NCBI GenBank assembly: GCA_910575505.1
Contig: CAJTFK010000002.1
Span: forward strand, 225,354-289,353
Direction: 5' to 3'
Length of the DNA stretch: 64,000 nt
Source of the DNA: Oscillospiraceae bacterium
GTDB lineage: Bacteria > Bacillota > Clostridia > Oscillospirales > Oscillospiraceae
Positions 7,501-16,561 of the stretch are shown here, in pieces; position 1 is the first letter of the stretch; the number at the start of each line of letters is the position of its first letter. The translations under genes and the position numbers were made by a program. The notes beneath the pieces are model-generated. The model did no database searches, was not told the origin of the DNA, and saw nothing but the letters and a program-made list of their open reading frames with translations.

Positions 7501-9918
7501 TTGGCTATTGAAAAATACAGAGTCCATGAGGTGGCAAAGGATTTCGGCGTTCCCACCAAAACGATTATGGAGATTTTGACAAAGTACGCGTCTCAGCCGA
7601 AGAACCATATGCAGGTGCTGACGGACCGGGAGCTCTCCATTATCTTTGACTGTCTGACCCAGCGCCATCCCGTGTCCGACATTCAGGTGATTTTTAAGGA
7701 TACCTACCAGGAGGCCCCCAAGGCCCCGGAGGCTCCCGTCCAGGAGCCGGTCCAGCAGAAGCCTGCCCAGCCGGCCGGCCAGCAGCAGCCCAGGCGCCAG
7801 GGCGGGCAGCCCGCCAGACAGCCCCAGCAGCCCCCCAAGCAGCAGGGGAGCCAGACGCCCCAGCAGGGCGGCCCGAACGCGCAGGGCGGACAGAGCGGAC
7901 AAGGCGGACAAAAACCTGCCAGCCGGGTTCCCCAGAAGAAAATCGTGGACACCCGGAAGGGCGGCGATGTGAATCTGGCCAAGTACGACGAGCGGCTGGA
8001 GACCCTGGGCGGCCAGCAGGGCGAGCGGATGCAGCGCCAGCAGCGCAGCGGCCGGGAGAAGGTGCGCACCAACCAGCAGCGCCGGGGCGGACCGGGCTTC
8101 TCCAACAAACGGCGGCAGGACGAGGCGGAGAAAATGCGCCGGCTCCAGCTGGAAATTGCCAAGAAGGCCCCGGTAAAGGTCCAGATTCCCGACGAGATTT
8201 CCGTGGGCGAGCTGGCCAGCCGGATGAAGAAAACCGGCGCAGAGGTGGTCAAGTGCCTGATGAAGAACGGCATCATGGCCTCCCTGCCCCAGATGATCGA
8301 CTATGACACCGCCGCCTTTGTGGCCGAGGAAATGGGCTGCAAGGTGGAAAAAGAGGTCGTCGTCACCATTGAGGAAAAACTCATCGACGTATCCGAGGAC
8401 AAGGCAGAGGACCTGGTGCCCCGGGCTCCCGTGGTGGTGGTCATGGGCCACGTGGACCACGGCAAGACCTCCCTGCTGGACACCATCCGGAATACCTCCG
8501 TGGCCTCCGGAGAGGCCGGCGGCATCACCCAGCACATCGGCGCCTATCAGGTCCAGGTCAAGGGCAAGCCCATCACCTTCCTGGATACTCCGGGCCACGA
8601 GGCCTTTACCTCCATGCGGGCCCGGGGCGCCATGGTGACGGACATCGCCATCCTGATGGTGGCGGCGGACGACGGCATCATGCCCCAGACCATCGAATCC
8701 ATCAGCCACGCGAAAGCGGCCAATATCCCCATCGTGGTGGCGGTGAACAAAATCGACAAGGAAAACGCCAACCCGGACAAGGTGATGCAGCAGCTCACGG
8801 AGCACGGCCTGGTCCCCGAGGACTGGGGCGGCGAGACCATCTGCTGCAAGGTTTCCGCCAAGAAAAACATCGGCATTGACAACCTTCTGGAGATGGTGAC
8901 CCTCACCGCCGAAATGGCGGAGCTGAAGGCCAACCCCAACCGGGCGGGCCAGGGCACCGTCATCGAGGCCCGTCTGGACAAGGGCCGGGGCCCGGTGGCT
9001 ACGCTGCTGGTCCAGAACGGCACCCTGAAGCAGGGCGACATCATCATCGCCGGCACCGCCGTGGGCCGCATCCGCACCATGCTGAACTACAAGGGCGAGC
9101 GCCTCACCGAGGCAGGGCCCTCCGTTCCCGTGGAGGTGGCGGGCCTCAGCGAGGCTCCCACCGCCGGCAGTCCCTTCTTCGCCGTCACCGACGAGCGCAT
9201 GGCCCGGACCCTGGTGGAGCAGCGCAAAGCCGAGGAGCGAGCCAAGGCCGCCGCGCCGGTGCAGAAGGTCTCTCTTGAAAACCTCTTCGACCAGATTCAG
9301 GCCGGTGAGCGGAAGGAGCTGGCCCTGATTGTCAAGGCCGACGTCCAGGGCAGCGTGGAGGCGGTGAAGGCCTCCCTGGAAAAGCTCAGCAACGAGGAGG
9401 TCAACGTCCGGGTCATCCACGGCGGCGTGGGTGCGGTAAACGAATCCGACGTCATGCTGGCCTCTTCCTCCAACGCCATCATCGTGGGCTTCAACGTCCG
9501 GCCCGACGCGGCGGCCCGGGACGGCGCGGCGCGGCAGAACGTCGATATGCGGATGTACCGCGTTATCTATGACTGCATCGACGAGATCACTGCCGCCATG
9601 AAGGGTATGCTGGCCCCCAAATTCCGGGAAGCCCTGCTGGGCCACGCGGAGGTCCGGCAGACCTACAAGGTTTCCGGCGTGGGCACCGTGGCGGGCTGTT
9701 ATGTTCAGGACGGCAAAATCGTCCGGAACTGCTCCATCCGCCTGGTTCGGGACGGCATCGTGATTCACGAGGGCGTACTGGGCTCTCTCCAGCGGTTCAA
9801 GGACGCCGCCAAGGAGGTGGCCAGCGGCTACGAGTGCGGCCTGACCATCGAAAAATTCAACGATATCAAGGAAGGCGATATCGTGGAGGGCTATACCATG
9901 GAGGAAATTCCCCGTTAA
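7501..9918 (+). CDS. infB: Translation initiation factor IF-2
   Basis: IF-2 is the GTPase that delivers fMet-tRNA to the 30S subunit and promotes subunit joining. The 805-residue protein starts with TTG at 7501 (GAGGTG ribosome site), encoding [20 protein letters not shown], the IF2-N motif. Residues about 75-210 are a Gln/Pro/Gly-rich linker, then a second IF2-N domain, then the G domain with G1 GHVDHGKTS (about 315), G3 DTPGHEAF (about 361) and G4 NKID (about 414). The domains that bind fMet-tRNA follow to the end. Length is normal for a Gram-positive IF-2. Confidence 0.97.
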   Translation: MAIEKYRVHEVAKDFGVPTKTIMEILTKYASQPKNHMQVLTDRELSIIFDCLTQRHPVSDIQVIFKDTYQEAPKAPEAPVQEPVQQKPAQPAGQQQPRRQGGQPARQPQQPPKQQGSQTPQQGGPNAQGGQSGQGGQKPASRVPQKKIVDTRKGGDVNLAKYDERLETLGGQQGERMQRQQRSGREKVRTNQQRRGGPGFSNKRRQDEAEKMRRLQLEIAKKAPVKVQIPDEISVGELASRMKKTGAEVVKCLMKNGIMASLPQMIDYDTAAFVAEEMGCKVEKEVVVTIEEKLIDVSEDKAEDLVPRAPVVVVMGHVDHGKTSLLDTIRNTSVASGEAGGITQHIGAYQVQVKGKPITFLDTPGHEAFTSMRARGAMVTDIAILMVAADDGIMPQTIESISHAKAANIPIVVAVNKIDKENANPDKVMQQLTEHGLVPEDWGGETICCKVSAKKNIGIDNLLEMVTLTAEMAELKANPNRAGQGTVIEARLDKGRGPVATLLVQNGTLKQGDIIIAGTAVGRIRTMLNYKGERLTEAGPSVPVEVAGLSEAPTAGSPFFAVTDERMARTLVEQRKAEERAKAAAPVQKVSLENLFDQIQAGERKELALIVKADVQGSVEAVKASLEKLSNEEVNVRVIHGGVGAVNESDVMLASSSNAIIVGFNVRPDAAARDGAARQNVDMRMYRVIYDCIDEITAAMKGMLAPKFREALLGHAEVRQTYKVSGVGTVAGCYVQDGKIVRNCSIRLVRDGIVIHEGVLGSLQRFKDAAKEVASGYECGLTIEKFNDIKEGDIVEGYTMEEIPR

Positions 9919-9928
9919 GCGCAGGGCA

Positions 9929-9960
9929 GGGGCGGCGGCGGTGCCGCCGCCCCGTTTATT
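9929..9960 (+). terminator. Terminator after infB
   Basis: Perfect 11-bp stem GGGGCGGCGGC / GCCGCCGCCCC with a three-base loop, then GTTTATTT. It separates infB from rbfA. Confidence 0.75.
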
Positions 9961-10222
9961 TCAATGAAGACGCCGGCTTTGGGCGGACTCTTTTTTACGG
10001 CCGGATTTGACTGTCGATGGTTCGGCGGAATGCTGGCAGCTTCCGGTTTTCTATCGTTAGGAACTGATAGACGTATAGAATTCTTATCTGGCCGGCATGA
10101 ACGGCAGAGGAAAGAGAAATACGCCCATTCAGTGACCGACAGCCCCCGTTGAGCCACGCCGCGGACCGGGGTTTTGCAGCTCGTGCGCGAAGCGTCATTC
10201 TCTCTTGGACCGCCCACGGCCC

Positions 10223-10258
10223 GTTCTCTCTCTTTCTTCGCCAGGAAAGAGAGAGAAC
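10223..10258. repeat. 14-bp perfect inverted repeat
   Basis: GTTCTCTCTCTTTC (10223-10236) and GAAAGAGAGAGAAC (10245-10258) are perfect reverse complements with an 8-base loop. There is no adjacent U-tract. It lies in the 458-base infB-rbfA spacer, in which no gene is apparent. Confidence 0.6.
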
Positions 10259-10273
10259 AGGGGTGGAATGGAC

Positions 10274-10291
10274 CAGCTGACATGTCAGCTG
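10274..10291. repeat. 18-bp perfect palindrome upstream of rbfA
   Basis: CAGCTGACATGTCAGCTG is fully palindromic with no spacer; it could be a protein-binding site or the tip of a larger structure. Confidence 0.55.
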
Positions 10292-10320
10292 TTGACTTCC
10301 CTGCCCGTCAGGGCGCGCAG

Positions 10321-10358
10321 GGGTCCCGGCTGTCAGAGCCGGTGAGGACCCTCTTTTT
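10321..10358 (+). terminator. Terminator-like hairpin just upstream of rbfA
   Basis: GGGTCC (10321-10326) pairs with GGACCC (10346-10351) around an inner CCGGC/GCCGG stem, followed by CTTTTT. It ends 18 bases before the rbfA ATG, so it may act as an attenuator. Confidence 0.5.
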
Positions 10359-10376
10359 GCAGAAAGGACACAACTT

Positions 10377-10769
10377 ATGGCTTCTAATCGAATCAACCGC
10401 ATCAACGAGGAGATCCAGCGGGAGCTGTCGGACCTGTTCCGCCAGCTGAAGGACCCCCGGGTCTCCCAGGTGGGTATGGTCTCCATCACCCGGGTGGATA
10501 CCACCAACGACCTGCGCTATGCCCGGGTCTATGTCAGCGTGCTGAACAAGGACCAGGAAAAGGACGTGCTGAAGGGGCTGAAATCCGCCTCCGGCTTTCT
10601 CCGCCGGGAGCTGGGCCATGCCCTTCAGCTCCGCTATACGCCGGAACTCCAGTTTATCGGCGACGACTCCATATCCCACGGCGCCCACATTCTGGAGCTG
10701 CTGCGGGAGGAGGAGCGGAAAGACGCCGCCCGGAGCAGTACCGCTCAGGAGGATGGTGAAACATGCTGA
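10377..10769 (+). CDS. rbfA: Ribosome-binding factor A
   Basis: RbfA is a KH-fold factor needed for late 16S rRNA/30S maturation and cold adaptation. The 130-residue protein shows the family pattern NRINEEIQRELSDLFRQLKD near the start, VSITRVDTTNDLRYARVYVS in the middle, and LRYTPELQFIGDDSISHGA at the end. The start follows GAAAGGA. Its stop overlaps the next gene by seven bases. Confidence 0.95.
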   Translation: MASNRINRINEEIQRELSDLFRQLKDPRVSQVGMVSITRVDTTNDLRYARVYVSVLNKDQEKDVLKGLKSASGFLRRELGHALQLRYTPELQFIGDDSISHGAHILELLREEERKDAARSSTAQEDGETC

Positions 10770-11713
10770 ACGTAACCGAAACCGCCGCCCTGCTGCGGAG
10801 CTATGACAACATTCTGCTGCTGACCCACGTCCGCCCCGACGGGGATACCGTGGGTTCCGCCGCCGGTCTCTGCGCCGGACTTCGGGCACTGGGGAAAACC
10901 GCTTATCTGCTTCCCAACCCGGAGCTAACGGAGTCCACCGCTCCCTATGCCCGGCCCTATAATGCCCCCGCCGGGTTCCAGCCGGAGAAGGTGGTAACGG
11001 TGGACATCGCGGCCCTGTCCCTGCTGCCGGAGAACGCCAAAGCCTACGCCGGACGCATCGATCTGACCATTGACCACCACCCTTCACATGAGGGATTTGC
11101 GCAATCCGCCATTGTCCGCCCGGAGGCCGCCGCCACCGGCGAGATCGTCTATGATATCCTGTCGGTCCTGGGACCCATTACCCCGGATATGGCCCTGCCT
11201 CTCTATGTGGCGGTCTCCACCGACACGGGCTGCTTCGCCTACAACAACACCACCGCCTACACCCACGCCGTAGCCGCCGCCCTGCTGCGGACCGGCATTG
11301 ACTTCCAGTCGGTGAATAAGACCTTTTTCCGCACCAAGACCCGGAAGCGCCTTCAGTTGGAGGCCGCCATGATGCGCGGCTGTGAGTTCCACGACCTGGG
11401 CCGGGTGGCGCTGCTGTCCGTTCCCCTGTCCCTGATGGAGCAGGTCCGGGCCAGCGCCTACGACGCCGAGGACCTCTCTGCCTTTGGTTCCCAGATTGAG
11501 GGCGTGGACTGCGCCGTGACCCTCCGGGAGCTGCGACCCGGCGCATGGAAGATCTCTCTCCGCACCGGACCCCGGGTCAACGCCACCCGGGTCTGCGCCC
11601 TTTTCGGCGGCGGCGGCCATGCCGCGGCGGCGGGATGCACCGTTGAAGGGACCTTGGAAGAGGCCAAGCAGAAAATATTGGAGGCAATTGACCGGGTAAA
11701 GAGTGAAGGGTGA
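10763..11713 (+). CDS. nrnA: NrnA-like DHH phosphoesterase (oligoribonuclease / pAp phosphatase)
   Basis: DHH-DHHA1 enzymes of this type degrade nanoRNAs and dephosphorylate pAp. The 316-residue protein has the metal-binding motifs in order: LLTHVRPDGDTVGSA (about 20-34), VTVDIAAL (about 80), TIDHHPSHEGF (about 107, the DHH motif), and YVAVSTDTGCFAYNNT (about 152). The DHHA1 substrate-binding loop ALFGGGGHAAAAGC follows near 290. All key acidic and histidine residues are present. It lies between rbfA and truB as in other Firmicutes. Confidence 0.92.
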   Translation: MLNVTETAALLRSYDNILLLTHVRPDGDTVGSAAGLCAGLRALGKTAYLLPNPELTESTAPYARPYNAPAGFQPEKVVTVDIAALSLLPENAKAYAGRIDLTIDHHPSHEGFAQSAIVRPEAAATGEIVYDILSVLGPITPDMALPLYVAVSTDTGCFAYNNTTAYTHAVAAALLRTGIDFQSVNKTFFRTKTRKRLQLEAAMMRGCEFHDLGRVALLSVPLSLMEQVRASAYDAEDLSAFGSQIEGVDCAVTLRELRPGAWKISLRTGPRVNATRVCALFGGGGHAAAAGCTVEGTLEEAKQKILEAIDRVKSEG

Positions 11714-11778
11714 AGAGCGGAAATATACGCAGCCGGACTCCTGAACCTCTCAACTCTTCAGTCTTTAAAGGAGCAAAT

Positions 11779-12672
11779 ATGGCAAACGGCATTTTGATTA
11801 TAGACAAGCCGGAGGGCTGGACCTCCATGGATGTCTGCGCCAAAATCCGGGGCATCCTCCGGGAGAAACGGGTGGGCCATGGCGGCACCCTGGACCCCAT
11901 GGCCACCGGGGTTCTGCCGGTGTTTGTGGGCCGGGCCACCCGGGCCGTGGAGTTTGCGGCCGGTTCCGACAAGGAGTATATCGCCGGATTATTACTAGGA
12001 GTTGTCACAAACACCCAGGATACCAGCGGCGAGGTGCTGGAGGAGCGGCCTGTCCATGTGTCTCAGGAGGAGCTGGAGGCGGTTCTGAACCGCTTCCGGG
12101 GCCCCATCGAGCAGGTGCCCCCCATGTATTCCGCCATCAAGATCAACGGCAAAAAGCTCTATGAGCTGGCCCGGAAAGGCAAAGAGGTGGAGCGGAAGCC
12201 CCGCCCCGTCACCATCCACCGTCTGGAGGCCACCCGGGGCGGCTTTTACTGGAACGACGGGGCGGCGAAGCCGGAGCATCCCAACCTCTTTTTTCTCCGG
12301 GTCCTGTGCTCCAAGGGGACCTATGTCCGGACCCTGTGCCACGACATCGGCCAGGCCCTGGGCTGCGGAGCCTGCATGAGCTCCCTCCGCCGGACCATGG
12401 CGGCGGGATATACCCTGGAGGAGGCCGTGACCCTGGAGGAGGTTCAGGAGCAGGGCGAGGCACTTCTGCGGCCCCTGGACAGCCTGTTTCTCCAGTATCC
12501 AGCCCTGACGGTCCGGTCTCCGGGGCAGGAAAAACGGGTCCGCTGCGGAAACCCCATCACCCTGCCGGGGATCACCGATGGTACGTACCGGCTCTATGGA
12601 CAGAACGGAGATTTTTTGTGTCTCTCCCAGGCCCGGGACGGGACATTGACCTCGGTCAAGAACTTCTTTTAA
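11779..12672 (+). CDS. truB: tRNA pseudouridine(55) synthase TruB
   Basis: TruB converts U55 in the T-loop of tRNAs to pseudouridine. The 297-residue protein has IIDKPEGWTSMDV at the N terminus, the catalytic-loop motif RVGHGGTLDPMATGVLPV with the nucleophile Asp, and the family segment VPPMYSAIKINGKKLYELAR, followed by the C-terminal PUA-like region. The start at 11779 follows an AAAGGAG site; the reading frame stays open upstream without a ribosome site. Confidence 0.96.
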   Translation: MANGILIIDKPEGWTSMDVCAKIRGILREKRVGHGGTLDPMATGVLPVFVGRATRAVEFAAGSDKEYIAGLLLGVVTNTQDTSGEVLEERPVHVSQEELEAVLNRFRGPIEQVPPMYSAIKINGKKLYELARKGKEVERKPRPVTIHRLEATRGGFYWNDGAAKPEHPNLFFLRVLCSKGTYVRTLCHDIGQALGCGACMSSLRRTMAAGYTLEEAVTLEEVQEQGEALLRPLDSLFLQYPALTVRSPGQEKRVRCGNPITLPGITDGTYRLYGQNGDFLCLSQARDGTLTSVKNFF

Positions 12673-12692
12673 TCGGGAGAGGAGGACCGGAT

Positions 12693-13325
12693 ATGGGCAA
12701 TCCCTGGGAGGAGATTTCTCTGGCGGATTACGAGGCCCACATGGCCCTGGATTCCGTCCGGCAGCTTCAGACCCTGCGGCGGATGATGGGGGAGCAGCTG
12801 GAGGCCGCGCCTGCCGGCACGGTGATGATTCTGGGCGTGGCCGGCGGCAACGGGCTGGACCTGATTGGGCCGGACCGGTTCCGGAGGGTGTACGGCGTGG
12901 ATGTAAACGCCGCCTACCTGGCAGAGACCGCCCGCAGGTATCCGGCGCTGGCAGGCACGCTGGAGTGCCTGCGGGCAGACCTGACAAAGGACTGGAACCG
13001 CCTGCCGGAGGCGGACCTGGTGATCGCCAATCTGATTGTGGAGTACATCGGATATGCGTGCCTGCTGAACGTGCTCCGGCAGGTGCGGCCCCGGTATGTC
13101 TCCTGCGTGCTCCAGCGGAACCCCACGGAGGCCTGGGTCTCGGACTCCCCGTACATCCGGGCCTTTGACGGCCTGGAGGCCGTCCATCACACGGTGGAGC
13201 CCCGGGGGCTGGAGGCCGCCCTGGCCGCCGGAGGCTGGCAGACGGTCCGGAGAGAGGAATGTCCCCTGCCCGGCGGGAAGAGTCTGGTCCGGCTGGATTT
13301 CGCGCCTCTGGGGGAAGCGGAATAG
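12693..13325 (+). CDS. Class I SAM-dependent methyltransferase of unknown substrate
   Basis: A 210-residue protein with a Rossmann-type SAM-binding fold: the glycine-rich motif I is VMILGVAGGNGLDLI (about residue 45), the acidic motif II is VYGVDVNAAYLAETARR, and LPEADLVIANLIVEYIGY resembles motif IV. The start follows GGAGAGGAGG 20 bases after truB, so it is probably co-transcribed. The substrate is not apparent. Confidence 0.75.
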   Translation: MGNPWEEISLADYEAHMALDSVRQLQTLRRMMGEQLEAAPAGTVMILGVAGGNGLDLIGPDRFRRVYGVDVNAAYLAETARRYPALAGTLECLRADLTKDWNRLPEADLVIANLIVEYIGYACLLNVLRQVRPRYVSCVLQRNPTEAWVSDSPYIRAFDGLEAVHHTVEPRGLEAALAAGGWQTVRREECPLPGGKSLVRLDFAPLGEAE

Positions 13326-13337
13326 GAGCAGGGCAGT

Positions 13338-13682
13338 ATGCGGATGTACGGATTTTTGAAGACGCCCTATCTGACCAACCGGAAGGACCTGATCTGTAAG
13401 GTCATGCTCCACGAAACCCGGCGGCAGGGGACGTTCGCCTATCTCTATACCAGCCCGGAGGCCCTCTTTTCCTCCTTTGACCTGCATTATGCCGAGCTGG
13501 AGGACGCGCTGGAGGACTGGGACGGAGAAGTGGAGGGCTGGACGGAGCTGGGGGACCCCCTGCCAGGGTGCCTGCATGACTGTCCCCTGCCGGTCCGGGT
13601 CAAGGGGCGGGATCGGGGCTCGCCCCTGTGGGGACAGTACGAGATTCTGGAAAACGGGGAATGGAAGGATTTTACACTATGA
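13338..13682 (+). CDS. Conserved hypothetical protein, 114 residues
   Basis: Not recognised. The protein is soluble and acidic, with no signal or membrane segment; it begins MRMYGFLKTPYLTNRKDLIC and includes an acidic run ELEDALEDWDGEVEGW. Its stop codon overlaps the ribF start by four bases, so it is translationally coupled within the truB-ribF stretch. Function unknown. Confidence 0.6.
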   Translation: MRMYGFLKTPYLTNRKDLICKVMLHETRRQGTFAYLYTSPEALFSSFDLHYAELEDALEDWDGEVEGWTELGDPLPGCLHDCPLPVRVKGRDRGSPLWGQYEILENGEWKDFTL

Positions 13683-14587
13683 GCAGTCAGACAAAACGGG
13701 TCATTGCCCTGGGCTTTTTCGATGGGGTCCATCTGGGCCACGCCGCTCTTCTTCGCCGGACGGCGGAGGAAGCGGAGAAACGGGGCTGCACCCCCGCCGT
13801 CTTCACCTTTGACCGTCCGCCCAAGGAGGTGGTCACAGGGGTTCCCTGCCCCCTGATCAACTCCCCCGAGGACCGGCGGGACCTGGTTCGGCGGCTGTAC
13901 GGCATCCGGGACGTCATCATGGCCCCCTTTGACCGGGAGATGATGACCACCGGCTGGGAGGACTTTGTGGAAAAACTGCTGGTGGACCGGTGGAACGCCG
14001 TCCATCTGGTGGCGGGCCATGACCACCGCTTCGGCCACAAGAATCAGGGCACGCCGGAGCTGCTGGCGGAGAAGTGCGCCCGGCTGGGCCTGGGCTGCGA
14101 CATCATCCCCCAGGTGTCCATCGGCGGCGTCACCGTCAGCTCCACCTACATCCGCCGTCTGGTGGAGCTGGGGCAGGTGGACCGGGCCGCCCGCTTCCTG
14201 GGCCATCCTCACACCCTCACCGGGGCGGTGCGCCACGGCCGTGGGCTGGGAACCACCCGCCTGTTTCCCACGGCCAATCTGGTTATCCCTCCCCATGTGC
14301 TGACCCCGGCCCACGGCGTTTATGTTACCCGGGTCTTTTTCCCCGACGGGGAGAGCCGGCCCGCCGTCACCAATGTGGGCACCCGGCCCACGGTGAACAA
14401 CGGCAGGGATGTGACGGTAGAGGCGTGTATCCTGGATTTTGAGGGGGACCTCTACGGCCAGACCCTCCGGCTGGAGTTCCACCGGCACCTCCGGGACGAG
14501 ATTCGCTTCGACTCTCTGGAGGCCCTCCGGGCCCGGATCGCCGCCGACGCCGAGACCACCCGCCGGTATTTCGAGCCGCTTTCGTAA
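13679..14587 (+). CDS. ribF: Bifunctional riboflavin kinase / FAD synthetase
   Basis: RibF phosphorylates riboflavin to FMN and adenylylates FMN to FAD. The 302-residue protein has the N-terminal nucleotidyltransferase domain with ALGFFDGVHLGHAALL (the GFFDGxHxGH nucleotide-binding motif) and VSSTYIRRLVELG, and the C-terminal kinase barrel with GLGTTRLFPTANL, GVYVTRVFF and the substrate motif VTNVGTRPTV. It is the standard neighbour of truB in Firmicutes. ATG at 13679 overlaps the previous stop. Confidence 0.95.
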   Translation: MSSQTKRVIALGFFDGVHLGHAALLRRTAEEAEKRGCTPAVFTFDRPPKEVVTGVPCPLINSPEDRRDLVRRLYGIRDVIMAPFDREMMTTGWEDFVEKLLVDRWNAVHLVAGHDHRFGHKNQGTPELLAEKCARLGLGCDIIPQVSIGGVTVSSTYIRRLVELGQVDRAARFLGHPHTLTGAVRHGRGLGTTRLFPTANLVIPPHVLTPAHGVYVTRVFFPDGESRPAVTNVGTRPTVNNGRDVTVEACILDFEGDLYGQTLRLEFHRHLRDEIRFDSLEALRARIAADAETTRRYFEPLS

Positions 14588-14811
14588 GACAGCGCTATGC
14601 TGCCCTGGAAAACGTTCGGAAAAGCAAAAGGCGAAAAAAGATAAACACCGTGGCAAAACATTGTTCCGGCCATACCCACACCGGGGGCCCGGCCGGATGA
14701 TCACGTGGATCAGCTGAATCCCGCCGGACGCGCCCGTCAGGCGGAGCTGTACAACCGGGCCGATCAGCTTAACCCGAACCGCGGCGCCGGGGAAAAGCGC
14801 CTCAGCATAAC
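14588..14811 (+). other. Intergenic region, possible decayed small ORF
   Basis: About 220 bases without an intact gene. The stretch 14690-14780 reads in one frame as VDQLNPAGRARQAELYNRAD followed by QLNPN, which looks protein-like, but it lacks a clear start and dissolves into the family-1 fragment. It is probably a relic; a functional call is not supported. Confidence 0.3.
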
Positions 14812-14859
14812 GGGAAAAAGACCGTTTGGACGGTGCTCAGCGGTTGCGAATACAGGTTC
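14812..14859 (+). repeat. Family 1 MITE-like element, right-end fragment (copy C)
   Basis: Only the last ~48 bases remain, ending CTCAGCGGTTGCGAATACAG and then GTT, which matches the right end of copies at 37464 and 43890. The left part is missing. Confidence 0.65.
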
Positions 14860-14869
14860 TGACGCCCGG

Positions 14870-14905
14870 AAAAAAGGCAGACGCATACAGCGTCTGCCTT
14901 TTTTT
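14870..14905. terminator. Bidirectional terminator
   Basis: AAAAAA-GGCAGACGC-ATACA-GCGTCTGCC-TTTTTTT: a perfect 9-bp stem flanked by A and T runs, serving the truB/ribF side and the convergent gene that ends at 14904. Confidence 0.8.
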
Positions 14906-15176
14906 ACCCCAGGGCTGCGATCATCCAGAGCAGGCCCGTGGCCCCCGCTCCCATCAGGGTATAGACCGCCGGATTCAGGTCCCCCCAAAGGCGGCTGAAC
15001 CGGCCCCGCCCTCCGCCGCCGTAGTTCCGGGCCACCTGCCTGGCCTCGTCCACCAGCTGCCGGGCGCTGACGCCCTCCCCGGCGGCGTCGCTGCGGAGAA
15101 TGAAGATTGCCTGCTCGAAAAAACGCTGGTCGGGGGAATCCACCACCACGACCCTTCTGGAAATGCCTTTCACCAT
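14904..15176 (-). CDS. Small conserved clostridial membrane protein of unknown function
   Basis: A 90-residue protein. The N-terminal part MVKGISRRVVVVDSPDQRFF then EQAIFIL resembles a small family I associate with Clostridia, of unknown function (from memory, not searched). A hydrophobic C-terminal helix (YTLMGAGATGLLWMIAALG) suggests membrane attachment. The start was set at 15176 because AGGAGG lies 9 bases before it; an in-frame ATG at 15182 is too close to the ribosome site. The glycine/arginine linker GGGGRGRF separates the two parts. Confidence 0.6.
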   Translation of the reverse strand: MVKGISRRVVVVDSPDQRFFEQAIFILRSDAAGEGVSARQLVDEARQVARNYGGGGRGRFSRLWGDLNPAVYTLMGAGATGLLWMIAALG

Positions 15177-15316
15177 CTGCATGAACCTCCTGTGTATGAT
15201 GCTTCCAGTTTTCCGCACAGGTGGGAAATTTATACGGCGGAGGGAGAAATCCCCCTCCGCCATCGCAGGCTTATATAATTATATAAAGAGAAGCGCACCG
15301 CCGCTTTTTGAACGGC

Positions 15317-16246
15317 TCATGGAATGACGGCGGGATTCAGATGGATGGTGATGTGCTTGACGTCCGAGAAATGCGCCTCCACATTGTCGTGAATGCGTTC
15401 CGCAATGGCGTGAGCTTCCCGAAGGGGCAGATCGCCGTCGACCTGAAGCTCCATGTCGATATAGGTCCTGTTTCCGAACATCCGGGAGTGAAGCACATCC
15501 ACCTGCACCACATCCTCCTGGGCGGCGATATAGGCGGCCAGAGCGGTTTCGTAGGCCTCGCCCCGGGAGGTGTCCAGCATCTTCACAAGGGCGTCCTTCA
15601 GAATGTCATAGGAGACCTTCAGAATAAACAGGCAGATAACGACGCTGGCGATGCTGTCCATAATGGGGAACCCCAGCATGGCCCCCGTGATGCCGGCCAG
15701 GGAGCCGACGGAGGAAAAGGCGTCCGACCGGTGGTGCCACGCGTCGGCCATAAAGGCCGGGGAGTTGAGTATTTTGGCATAGTGCCGGGTGTACCAGTAC
15801 ATGGCTTCCTTGGAGACAATGGAAATCACGGCGGCCGCCAGGGCAATCATGCCGGGAACGGCCAGTGTTTCATAGCTGCCCGCCAGAATCTTTTCGAGGC
15901 CGGACCTGCCGATGCCCAGTCCGGTGACCAGCAGAATGGCGCCCAGCAGCAGCGAGGCGACGCACTCGAACCGCTCGTGACCGTAGGGGTGCCTGGGATC
16001 CGCCGCCTTTTTGGACATGCGGACGCCGAGCCAGGCAATCAAGGTGGCGAAGACGTCGGAAAGGGAATGAACCGCGTCGGAAACCATGGCCCCGGAGCGG
16101 CCCGCGATTCCGGCGAAGAGCTTGAAGGCGGACAGGGCCACATTTCCCGCGATTCCCACCATCGAGATGCGCCGGATCATGGCGTTTTCCCTGATTTCCG
16201 CCTTGGATGGGACGCTTTTGATTCGGTTTTCTTTGTTGGCTGTCAT
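15317..16246 (-). CDS. Cation diffusion facilitator (Ni/Co-type metal exporter)
   Basis: CDF antiporters export divalent metals across the cytoplasmic membrane. The 309-residue protein has the six-helix CDF core with the metal-site motifs VSDAVHSLSDVFAT (TM2; HxxxD type) and MADAWHHRSDAFSS (TM5), and a C-terminal cytoplasmic domain ending HITIHLNPAVIP. Ni/Co specificity is inferred from the NiCo riboswitch in its leader (16357-16452), not from the protein. The gene has its own promoter at 16503-16531. Confidence 0.9.
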   Translation of the reverse strand: MTANKENRIKSVPSKAEIRENAMIRRISMVGIAGNVALSAFKLFAGIAGRSGAMVSDAVHSLSDVFATLIAWLGVRMSKKAADPRHPYGHERFECVASLLLGAILLVTGLGIGRSGLEKILAGSYETLAVPGMIALAAAVISIVSKEAMYWYTRHYAKILNSPAFMADAWHHRSDAFSSVGSLAGITGAMLGFPIMDSIASVVICLFILKVSYDILKDALVKMLDTSRGEAYETALAAYIAAQEDVVQVDVLHSRMFGNRTYIDMELQVDGDLPLREAHAIAERIHDNVEAHFSDVKHITIHLNPAVIP

Positions 16247-16334
16247 AAGGATAATCCTCCTGTCCTGCCGCGGAGGCGGCAGTGATGATTACTCTTAATG
16301 GCACCGGCTTGAGATGAATTGTTCCCAAATGTGT

Positions 16335-16377
16335 AAAAAAACGCATCTGTGGAACATACAACTGTCCCACAGACGCG
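16335..16377 (-). terminator. Riboswitch-controlled terminator of the CDF gene
   Basis: On the minus strand CGCGTCTGTGG pairs with CCACAGATGCG and is followed by seven T. The 5' arm overlaps the 3' end of the NiCo aptamer, so metal binding and terminator folding should exclude each other. Confidence 0.8.
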
Positions 16378-16452
16378 CTGTCCGCAGTCTGCTGCCGCCG
16401 TTCGGCGGCCCGGCCCCATGACCGTGAGGTCATCGCCTGCTCAGTTTGTACT
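16357..16452 (-). ncRNA. NiCo (czcD-type) riboswitch
   Basis: Read on the minus strand the leader contains ACTGAGCAGGCGATGACC, GGTCATGGGGCCGGGC, GGCGGCAGCAGA and TCTGTGGGACAGTT in order. These are the invariant junction blocks of the four-way-junction Ni2+/Co2+ riboswitch, in the right spacing. P1 is formed by ACAAACTG and CAGTTGT. An intrinsic terminator overlaps its 3' side and the downstream gene is a CDF exporter, the classic context. The family is known to turn on expression when metal is bound. Confidence 0.9.
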
Positions 16453-16502
16453 GTTGATCTCGCATTCCATACAGAATGTAATGCAGTGCAAAGAGTTATT
16501 TT

Positions 16503-16531
16503 ATTATAGCGTAGCGTATGCAGTTTGTCAA
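16503..16531 (-). promoter_or_regulatory. Sigma-A promoter of the riboswitch-CDF transcript
   Basis: Minus-strand TTGACA (16526-16531), 17 bases, TATAAT (16503-16508): a consensus promoter about 50 bases upstream of the aptamer. Confidence 0.85.
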
Positions 16532-16561
16532 TATTCTATGCCGGCGGGGCGTGTCCCATTT

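Noticed and set aside
6970..9768. Very long minus-strand open frame over infB (over 900 codons)
   Set aside because: It is antisense to infB, has His/Gly-rich content typical of the reverse frame of GC-rich genes, and has no ribosome site or family.
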